Part shown: positions 55,669-64,000 of the stretch, piece after piece | How the letters are laid out: every line of letters starts with the position of its first letter | Position numbering within the stretch: the stretch's first letter is position 1 | Assembly: GCF_000219625.1 (NCBI RefSeq) | Contig: NC_018208.1 | Span: 1-64,000, forward strand | Length of the DNA: 64,000 nucleotides | Source of the DNA: Zymoseptoria tritici IPO323 | Taxonomy: Eukaryota > Ascomycota > Dothideomycetes > Mycosphaerellales > Mycosphaerellaceae | Reading direction: 5' to 3' | Program-made: the position numbers and the translations under genes | The notes under the pieces: model-generated | The model's database searches: none | What the model was told of the DNA's origin: nothing | What the model saw: the letters and a program-made list of their open reading frames with translations, nothing else

Positions 55669-56695
55669 GTCAGTGATCGCCGCTCGTCCTGGAACTTTTG
55701 GTAAATGGTTCGATGAAGAAATGACGGGATGCTCTGAGAGGGCAAGATGGGATGGAGACTGATGTATGGAAAGCAAATGTGGTAATCAGTGGGCTTCGAA
55801 CGACAGCACTCCAGTCGAGGATTGGTCTCCGTTTTGTTCATTGATCTATACACCACTCCCACATATACTCACCATCGTGCGTAGGCATGACAACTGTTGC
55901 TGGGCTTCACCTTCAATGGCGCTCGCGGCATGTCTGGCCATCGTCTGCCACGAGGCGATTGGTGCCGAGCCGTTGAAGAACGGCGAGAGGGAGAGAAAGT
56001 GAAAGCGCTGGTTTCGAGGCTTTTTGAAAAGCATGCGTTGGCCGACTTTCGACTGAATCTTCTCCGAGACATGCCATATGGTCGGCCGTCCTACGCGCAG
56101 GTGCCTTGTCGTCACTTGTCCAGAGTCAGCATCAAAAAAAGATGCCATACAGAAGAAGTGCAAGCTCCAAGCTCAACGGCCGCGGCAATGCGGCCGTTAC
56201 AACGCTGCGTCGAGGCGCCCGTTGAAGACGTATGTCTCCGAAGCAACAACATGCCGTCTATTCGGGTTGCCATGAGCAATTCCTCTTGCGATCGTGGCTT
56301 CAAATCGTCGTCTGAAGGTTATGGGGGCAAATCTATCGTACCAAGCGGCCGCGAATCAGGGAGAGCTGATCTGGCAGCTCATTGCTCTTGTTATTGCGAG
56401 TAAGGCCATACACATCTTGTGTCCTCGTGATAGATACCGGCCGCCTTTGCCGTCGCGTCGGAGTCAATGCTGCGTGCGATTAACATCGAATTAGGTCGAC
56501 GTCGATGTTCAGGTCAGGGTGCTGAAGCGGAAGAAGAAAGTCCAAAAGTCCTTCAACTCGCCATGCCTGAGGCAGAACTTTGCCTTCTACACAACTTCAC
56601 TTCATCGCAAACACGAATATTCCATCGACCTTTCATCATCCTTCAAAAGGAGATACTCGTCATCCATCGTTTGATCACACATCCTCTCAAGCGAC
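55669..56695. other. Divergent promoter region, chitinase and TGS1
   Basis: About 1 kb between two genes read away from each other. Short ORFs overlap on both strands and none is convincing. The last 100 bp before 56696 are pyrimidine-rich, as usual for a fungal core promoter. Confidence 0.45.
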
Positions 56696-57524
56696 ATGGC
56701 GTCGACAGCGCAGCCACCAGAAGGCGTTCACCACTACGAATCCACAGAAGAGCTTCCGTCGGAAATTGCCAAGTACTGGCATCAGCGCCACAACATTTTC
56801 TCCAAATACGACGAAGGCATCTGGCTCACCGACGATGCCTGGTTCGGTGTCACTCCAGAGCCGATAGCTAAGTGTGTCAATCCGTGGAATCTTCATTGGC
56901 TTCACGAACAAGTACTGACCTCTGACAGCAAAATCGCCAACCAAGTTGCAACAGCACCAGCCTCAAAAACCGTCCTGATCGATGCATTCGCCGGAGCGGG
57001 CGGTAACGTGATCGCCTTCGCACTTTCCGGCCGCTGGAAACAGATCTTTGCCGTGGAGAAGGACCCGAAAACTCTCGCTTGCGCCAAGCACAACGCGGAA
57101 GTCTACGGCGTGGCCAAGAAAATCTGGTGGATTGAAGGTGATGTTTTCGATGTTTTGAAGACTCGTCTCAAGGCGACAGGAAAGAACGCGGTACTATTCG
57201 CGAGTCCGCCATGGGGAGGTGAGTACATGCAGGATTCACTGGAGATGAGCTTCGGATTGACGGGAAGCAGGACCGTCATACACCGACTGGGACGTCTTTG
57301 ACCTCTCGTACATGGAGCCATACAACCTTCAACATCTCTACGATGCATACTCCAAGGTCACAAACGACTTTGTGCTGTACCTGCCTCGAACTTCAGACGT
57401 CCGACAATTGGCAAAGTACCACAAGAACGACGAGGAGAAGCTCAAGATCATTCATTACTGCATGCATGGCTCGAGCAAGGCTTTGTGTGTCTTTTACGGA
57501 TCATTCCAGTTGGACGAGGAGTGA
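56696..57524 (+). CDS. TGS1: Trimethylguanosine synthase
   Basis: Three exons, 56696-56871, 56929-57218 and 57271-57524, with introns of 57 and 52 bp; product 239 residues. TGS1 adds two methyl groups to the m7G cap of snRNAs and snoRNAs in the nucleus and nucleolus. The fold is a class I SAM methyltransferase: the start of the domain reads WFGVTPEPIANKIA after splicing. The SAM loop is LIDAFAGAGGNVIAF, an acidic position follows in FAVEKDPKTLACAKHNA, and the catalytic segment is ASPPWGGPSYTDWDVFD, restored only by removing intron 2. The first intron is a multiple of three and stop-free, so unspliced reading would wrongly keep 19 residues. Length suits the compact fungal enzyme. Confidence 0.93.
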
Positions 57525-57959
57525 AAAGAGTGTTGTTTGCTCGGACTTACCATGGTACTCTCCCGCTTCGCGATGCCGTAAGGATGAAGTGCGATCAGAA
57601 AGTGGTGCTGCGCTTCCTGTCGGCGGAGACGGTAACAACGCAAATAATACCTCAGCTGGCGTGCTCAGGATGGTACTTGTCGGAAGAGTACCGAAGTTGA
57701 TGTCCGGACCAGCAGATTCCATGCAGCAGTCGAGGATCCCGCAACATGGAACGGAGCTCACTTTCAAGGGCACTGCGAATGACAAATGGCTCCGCGAATC
57801 GCAACCCAGCAGTGCAGCGCCGGTCGTGCTTACTTGGATGTGGACACGAAACAGACTGTCTTCACGATGATGCACAGAGATATGCCAAAAGATTTAATTA
57901 ACTTGAGGTCATTGCGCCCCGGGTATCCGCTATTGCACTTTCAAAGCGCCATCATCTCA
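57525..57959. other. Convergent 3' intergenic region
   Basis: Lies between TGS1 (+) and sulfite oxidase (-). Only overlapping short ORFs are present. Confidence 0.45.
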
Positions 57960-59915
57960 TCAAGACTCCGCTGGCATCGGCACCCTATGCCATGCATTTC
58001 CAAGCAATCCCCGAAAGTTCCACGTCGCATCAAAAGTCTGCGGCTGACAATTGTATGCCTCGTCGACCGCCTTCACCACAAACTCGGCCTGGCGACCATC
58101 CTTCGGAAGCTGTTCATCTGCCCAGTCAATATCCCACAACGTCCACGCCCATCGCCTGGTACCTTTGGCCTCATCTCCCTTCAGCCTCGCTTGCTGCCAC
58201 GTCTGACCTCCATCTGCCGAGACATCCACCCGAACGATCTTCCTCCCACCACCAGAATACGCAAAGCCCTGCAATGATGCCTTCCTGCCATTGTCTCCAC
58301 CCTTCGAGCAGACAACATTCGTGATAGCACTCTGCACCGGCATTTCCTGAATTGACTGCGCGCCCTCCCAATCCTCCGGCTTCAAATCCTTCGCCCTCAC
58401 ATTCGGTCCGAAACACTTGTAGTCCCGAGCATGCCAATTACTCTGGGACTCTTCTCCACTGATTCGCACTTTCCCAACCCACTTCACACTGCGAGTCGCC
58501 ACACTTCCCGGCACAATCGCTCGGAGTGGACCACCATGGTCGCGGGTCATGGATTCGCCGTTCATTTCCCACGCCAGGAGGACATCAGACGTCGGGTTCA
58601 GAGCTGTTTGAATGGGAACGGACTGTTCGTATGTATCGCTCGGTGCACAGAAGTGGACGTGCTTGTCGGCGTCTTCATCGTGGGGACTTGATGAGCAAGC
58701 CTTGTCGACATCGTAGCCGGAAGCGAGGAGGACGTCGCGGAGCAGAACTCCAGTGAATTCTGCCGTGCTAATTGCGCCGACGTCCCACTGGAGGCCGGCG
58801 GTCTTCCCATTCGCACTGGCTTGGCTCATGTGGCTTCTTCGATTGCCGGCGCATTGCAGGGTTACGGTGATGGTGTGCTTCCTGAACTTCTGCTTGAGGT
58901 CATCGATCGTGAAAGACTTCTCTTCGCCGTCCGAGAGCTCAATACTGAGCCTGTGTTCCTTCTCCTCGATATCAGGAACCCAAAGATGATTCCGCACGAA
59001 GAAAAGTCGAACAGGCGTGATGAAGTCGTTGAGAAGCCCGCCAGGTGTCTCCGCGTTGCACGGCTTTGCAGTCTGGACAATCAACCTGGGATCCCGCTCC
59101 GGATCATCCTTGAATGGATCAACGATACAACCGTCCTCGAGGCCGTTGACGGAACACCAATCGACCTCGCCTGCATCGGTGAGATCCCGCTCATCGATGT
59201 CGCCGATATAGTAACCATCGAGGATACTCCGCACTTCCGGCTTGTCGTGAATACTGAACAGTTTCCAATACGGATCGATGGTGCTACCGCATGCTCGCAG
59301 GATGACTTCACCGCCGGGGTGACAGGCGATAAAATCGGTGATGTCGTAGACGGCGTTACCTCGAATGACCCATTTGCGGTCAGCGTTTCGGTCGTGCTGG
59401 ATTACTTCAGCCAAGCGGAAAGTGGGAGTGTCTGCCAAAGTCAGCTCTGATCGATCGTCAGCTATCGGCCATCACCCACCATTCACACCATCGATCTTCA
59501 CCCCATCATCCTCATTGACATCAACGACCTGGCCCGCATGTTCTTGGACCCAGCCCACAACAGGAGCAGCCAACACCGCAACCGCCGAAACGCCAACCAA
59601 AACACCCACGACGCCCGCGGCATTGCTTCGTTGTGGTTGTCCTCTCCTGCCACCATGCTGTTGCCAGGTACTATTCCTCCTCACGCCATGCCAATCAAAC
59701 GCCTCTTCTCTCCTCAATCTTCCTCTCCAAACAGTATGATTCTCCCTCCTCATTCCCTGTGTCCCACCTCTTCCCTCCACCGCCCTTTTGACTTCCGACC
59801 TTGGCGACGACGACACGGCTCTCTGCCACCCGTTCGGAACATTCCTGAACTTCGGAATACCTTTCAGCATCCGACTCGGCATGCCGAAGGCGTTTTGGTG
59901 CCGAAACAGAGGCAT
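57960..59915 (-). CDS. Sulfite oxidase, mitochondrial
   Basis: Two exons, 59915-59480 and 59431-57960, with a 48-bp intron (GTGGGTGA..GCTGAC..GGCAG); 635 residues. Exon 1 encodes an Arg-rich presequence without acidic residues and then a membrane-like helix (GVVGVLVGVSAVAVLAAPVVG). This fits a bipartite signal to the mitochondrial intermembrane space. Exon 2 starts with a cytochrome b5 domain (heme ligands His183 in HPGG and His207 in FSIHD). It continues with the molybdopterin domain (Cys in TLQCAGNRRSHM at about 339, the Mo ligand; then MTRDHGGPLRAIVPG and VKWVGKV) and the C-terminal dimerisation domain. It oxidises sulfite to sulfate, passing electrons through the heme to cytochrome c. The exact start is uncertain: several in-frame ATGs follow 59915. 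Confidence 0.93.
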
Positions 59916-62900
59916 TTCGACCAAATTCGGGAATTTTTGGTATTCTCAGAGCCAGTCAGTGAGCGAGGAAATGGCGTGCTCGACGAGAAAAGCCGCCAAG
60001 TGGGGGGAACCGGAGCTCTTTCAGGAAACGGGAGAGCTCGGCGAGCTCCTGGTCGGCTGAGCTGCCGACTTCTGGCCGCCCGATGAGCCGATGGCTGGTC
60101 GCTGACAACCTGGGAGCACAACACGTTGACTGGTTGAGCGTGTGCAGGCAAGCAGGAACGTGGGTTCTCGTGCGTGGGGTGCGTAATCATTTCGCCGACG
60201 ATACCCGCGCTATCGTGATAGTCGGCGTTTGCATCGATCGGTACGTCGGAAAACTGGATATGGCACGACACTGAGCCTCAAAGTGGGGATGCTGCTCGAG
60301 TTATAGTCACCCAGCATGGTCCATATCCGTCGCCATGCGAGCATCGGAGTGTCGTGAGTACTCTTTGCGTCATATGAACGATATCCGACCGACCGATCAG
60401 CTACAGGCCATCTTTGCTCTCGATACGCTTCTCGCCATGATAGATCGACACCACGATCCCCGGGTCAAGACCACATTTGGTGCAGATTTGGAGTGATCAA
60501 TGTCATGTTGGCACTCGGGTCAGGCTGTCGGGCATCCGAAGAGTCAGCGGCAATCGAGTCTCTTGGTGGACGTCCAAATTAATCAGAGAAACCCAGCAGC
60601 ATCTTGCACCAGACTCCGCACAGAACTTTCTACCTCCTGGCGATGTTCCCACGTCTGGAAGGCGACCTTACGGGAACAGTGACGATGGATCCACTGGATT
60701 GGACACAGCGCACACATGCCGATGTGGTCAATGGTCCACCTTGATGGCTCATGCTCAACATTTTATGTTGGCTACGCTCGTTCATCAGCGGACACCATGT
60801 CCGTACAGCTAACTTGATTGAGAGAATCTGGTTGTTAAATCCACTTTCTCGGCAGCAGATCGATCCGACTTTAATCCATTCGGTCTACCTGACCGGGACG
60901 CTGGCTTTGCTGAGTTTGTTCTCTTCACCGTTGGCCTCCGTCCTCGTCTACGTAAAGCGAGCTCAAGTTGTGGTCTCTGGAAACTTTATTCTTGGTTTGC
61001 TCGCCGACGAGCTTCTTGAGTTCTCCCTTCGGCTGCTCTCACGATACTGTAAAAAGATACATTTACGAGCGTGGTCCCATCGCGAAGGACTCCTGCACGC
61101 ACGCACCAAGAGGCATCCCTTAGCTCCCTGAGGCAGAGATGCACCCCACGAATCGCACACTCCATCGCAGAAGTTGGAGAAGAGTCCAAATGGACTGACA
61201 AGGCCTTCGTACTCATCGAGCTTCGCTGCGCCTCCACCATAGGCGTCATGGTATGCCCGCTGAAGCCGAAGTCCGAGTTGACTCGCATACCCTGTCGTCT
61301 AGAGGCAACTCGACACAGCGCTTGGCTCTTCCAATCCGCACAGCAATTCTCGCGCTCCACCGGAGGCGCTGGCACAAGATTTCCTCTACTCGCATGCGGT
61401 GGTGGTATTGACGTCGACGCACCGCCAGCTTAGTCTCCGGCATCAAGGCAGCGATAGCACAGCCGGACTGTCTTCGACCTGTTCCCACCAGGTCCAGCAG
61501 CATGACGCCACAGGAGCTACAATCACCATCGCTCTCAACACCGCCTACGCAACTGTTTGTACGGCTTGGGGGGCTATGTGGCACTGCCTCACGTCAAAAA
61601 TTCCATGTGCTTGTGTTCCGCTCCATCGTTTCAAGTGCAGCCTCGGCGAACCCGGGAGAGCATCGGTAGCGTCAAATGCAGTTCATGATTTGGCAATTGG
61701 CATACACAAACTCGGAATAGCTTCTCCCGTCGCGCACCCCATCAGGCAAGCCATAGCTCAATGTCGCATGGGGAGCTATAGTACTCGGATGCACTGCGTT
61801 GCTCCATCGGGATCTTCTGCCTTTCCATGTATCCGAACCTCATAAAGCATTCATTCATCTTCGAAAACGAATTTCCCAGGCGACGAAAAGATGCGAAAAT
61901 TCTCAAGGCATGCTCAAGTCTCTCCATTTCCTCATCATCTCCCACTCAAATCAATCTCAACCGCTTCCAACCCCTCCTCAACCATGAAGAAGTCGTCAAA
62001 TGATCCGCCCTCCATCCTTAGCCCTCTCCCTTTCTACTTCAGCCAAGTGCCACTCCGTCAACGACGTATTTACCATCTCCGCGGGGGGGGGGGATACCAT
62101 TGTCTTGAAAATCCTCGATAGCTGAAAAAAAAAACCGACGACAGCTATACCAAGGACACGACCTACCGCAGCGGGCGAACGCCACACCAGCCCTCCTTGG
62201 TCTTGGAACCGGCGGCGGCGGCGCTGGATCAAAGCATGCATGCCTCTCGAAGAGATCCCCAACCCGGAAGTCAACAACTCAATTCCAACCTCGAGGTCCT
62301 CGACCTCAAGGCTGCAATGACATCAAGCACAGAGGAGGTAACGTCGCTCCAATCCAATTCCCATGATTTGCCGAAACCCCTCCTCCATTTGCGCGTGAAT
62401 TCATTCTCGAGGGAGAAAAGAAAAAAGAGGGTTCATGACAGCCCAAGTACTAACGTGAGGAAAGAGGTAGTGTGGACACATCCGCTGAACCACTCGTCAT
62501 TCCGTCAAACCTCACCGCTGCACAGGAGAAAGAGAAAGAGAAAGAGACAAGTATGACGCTTTTTTGACCAGGAGTGCCCTTGGGGGGGGCTCGGCTTGGC
62601 CCAAAAAAAAACCCCTACGACACCGGGTATATTATTAATAACCGGGTGTTACAACGTTTATAATAGGCAAAAGCGCATGGGGAGCAGCTTGGGAATATGC
62701 TTTGCGGCGTACGACGGATGGCATGGACAGGACAGGGGGGTATGTATGACTGATCTACAGAAAGACGTGGGGGGGAAAAATTGGCAAGTCCGGGGTCGGT
62801 CGTATTGTATAGGGAGCTGGAGGAAGACAGTGGGAGTGTAATAAAAAATTCAGAACACAAGAGTCGTCGTGTTTTTGTCCTTTTCGAAGCCGGACGAACG

Positions 62901-62971
62901 CAAGAATAGAATAATATATACAATCTGCGCCACTGTTGCGCTTTGCATGACAATAAACTTCCGTACTTCAT
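59916..62971. other. Long intergenic stretch, no convincing gene
   Basis: About 3 kb between sulfite oxidase and UTP22, normal composition. ORFs up to 148 codons overlap on both strands without domain-like sequence or credible splice structure. Homopolymer runs (G11 at about 62083, A-runs at about 62125 and 62600) and GAGAAAGAGAAAGAG near 62525 suggest 5' or 3' flanking DNA. A small unrecognised gene cannot be excluded. Confidence 0.4.
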
Positions 62972-64000
62972 TCAACGCTCTACATTCTCCCACCCCTCAA
63001 CCCCCATAATCAAGTCCCCACCAACCCTCACCAGCTCCTTCAAAACCGCCACCTTATTCACCTCCGCTACGACCTCCTCCCCCTCTCCCTCTCCCTTCCC
63101 CTCCTCCTCCTCAACAACCGGAACCGTACTAACCGCCAAATTCACCTTCCACCCCCTCCTCGCCGAACTCATCACAACAGGATTCCACAGTCCCGCAATG
63201 ACCCCCCTCCCTCCTCCTCCTCCTCTTGCAGCTACGACTCCATGGAAGAACAAAATGGCACTGCCATACACCTCTTCCAAATCCTCCAAAAAGTCCCTTA
63301 CGGGATCGAAACCGACCAGGCTCCCATCGTGTTCTTCGTCGCTTATTTCGAGATTCTTGAAACCCCGACTTTTCCGCTGACTGCGACTGTTGTTATTATT
63401 ATCTTTAAGACGAAGCACAAAGTCAAAGTCGGCCAGTGGACTCTCGAAAAGTGATTGCGGGATCAAATCTAAACCTTTGGCTGCGACTTCTGCACATGCC
63501 GCGCGAGCGAGGGAGGACATGCGAGCCGCGACGACTTTGGCGGGTCGTCCGGCGTCCGTCCAGGTCGTGCCTTCGTGGTCGAGTGAGGAAGCGACGAATA
63601 GGGCGACGCGGGTCATGGCTGGGTCGAGGTGTTGACGCCAGGCGGTGAAATTATTGGTGATGGCGGTGAGGTCAGCGGGTGTGAGAGAGTTGTTGTCGCC
63701 TGCGAGGTCTACAATAAGAGGTTCAACACGCCAGTCCCATCTCGATAACCAGAAGAGAGTGCGGAGGAATCCCGTTTGCACGCTCGATGGCGCGGACCAG
63801 GGAGCAGGATGGGTGAAAGATCTCACGACGAAGAGCTCGATGATTTCCTCCGGGATGTGGTTGGAGAGTAAGTGGGAGGAGAACCATTGTTTCGTGAGGC
63901 GAATGGCGCCGCTGAGAGCGGGGAAGCGGGTGCTCAGACGGATGAGGGCTTGCGTTTGTGCGGGTCGGTGGATGTAGTCGCGTTTGTACTTTGCGAGACC
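62972..64000 (-). CDS. UTP22: U3 snoRNP protein UTP22 (NOL6/Nrap family), C-terminal part
   Basis: Minus strand, 342 residues plus stop (TGA at 62974-62972), open to the window edge, so the N-terminal two thirds are missing. UTP22 belongs to the UTP-C module of the small-subunit processome in the nucleolus and acts in 18S rRNA maturation. Seen here: AIRLTKQWFSSHLLSNHIPEE, then SVQTGFLRTLFWLSRWDWR with EPLIVD, later DFDFVLRL, and near the end LFFHG with GVIAGLWNP and RGWKVNLA. These are in the order of the C-terminal Nrap domains. A Glu/Gly low-complexity insert (EEEEGKGEGEGEE) is local. No intron is seen in this part. Confidence 0.9.
   Translation of the reverse strand, partial: GLAKYKRDYIHRPAQTQALIRLSTRFPALSGAIRLTKQWFSSHLLSNHIPEEIIELFVVRSFTHPAPWSAPSSVQTGFLRTLFWLSRWDWRVEPLIVDLAGDNNSLTPADLTAITNNFTAWRQHLDPAMTRVALFVASSLDHEGTTWTDAGRPAKVVAARMSSLARAACAEVAAKGLDLIPQSLFESPLADFDFVLRLKDNNNNSRSQRKSRGFKNLEISDEEHDGSLVGFDPVRDFLEDLEEVYGSAILFFHGVVAARGGGGGRGVIAGLWNPVVMSSARRGWKVNLAVSTVPVVEEEEGKGEGEGEEVVAEVNKVAVLKELVRVGGDLIMGVEGWENVER

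Noticed and set aside
57298..57870. 190-codon plus-strand ORF
   Set aside because: Out-of-frame reading across TGS1 exon 3 and its 3' flank.
61071..61845. Overlapping 112-148-codon ORFs on both strands
   Set aside because: Neither strand shows domains, a good start context or intron signals.

Overview
This window is the left end of a chromosome of a filamentous ascomycete (Pezizomycotina; the class cannot be fixed from sequence alone). It opens with 23 perfect CCCTAA telomere repeats. Its genes have short introns (43-84 bp) with GT..AG ends and CTAAC/CTGAC-type branch sites. The transposon-rich parts carry strong repeat-induced point mutation (RIP): CA and TG are nearly absent, TA is in excess, CG is kept, and broken frames stop almost only at TAG and TAA.

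Layout. 1-8640: the telomere abuts the pol frame of a truncated Ty1/copia element. That element has an extra RIP-killed ORF between pol and a PPT/LTR. A 182-bp satellite follows, then a hidden, frameshift-free minus-strand ORF of about 1,450 codons broken only by TAG/TAA stops. 8641-19400: normal-composition subtelomeric DNA holding two intron-containing small secreted cysteine-rich protein genes, the relict promoter of a third, a decayed adenylation-thiolation-reductase (NRPS-like) gene, and an NCS1 permease gene with a frameshift near its 3' end. 19417-45540: a nested transposon island. A Fot1/pogo element is split by a 6.8-kb chromovirus (330-bp LTRs, TSD CTTCC) and by a SINE-like element. 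A 14.4-kb Ty3/gypsy element (LTRs of about 255 bp) lies next to it, split by two more copies of the SINE-like element. A minus-strand gag remnant carries a 5'-truncated LINE. The SINE-like copies share the LINE 3' end.

45540-64000: gene-dense core-type DNA. It starts with a third small secreted cysteine-rich protein gene at the edge of the island. Then come COX20, eIF2A, a GH18 chitinase with a very large Ser/Thr-rich insertion in its catalytic domain, TGS1, a mitochondrial sulfite oxidase, and the 3' end of UTP22 running off the window.

Most notable: three retroelements of different types carry extra ORFs. The copia element has one in the env position. The chromovirus has an antisense Cys-rich ORF beside its 3' LTR. 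The gypsy element has a sense ORF of about 1,060 codons after pol with an HxD...(H to Y) pattern like a 2-oxoglutarate/Fe(II) dioxygenase. All three were found by reading through RIP-type stops, so ordinary gene callers would miss them.
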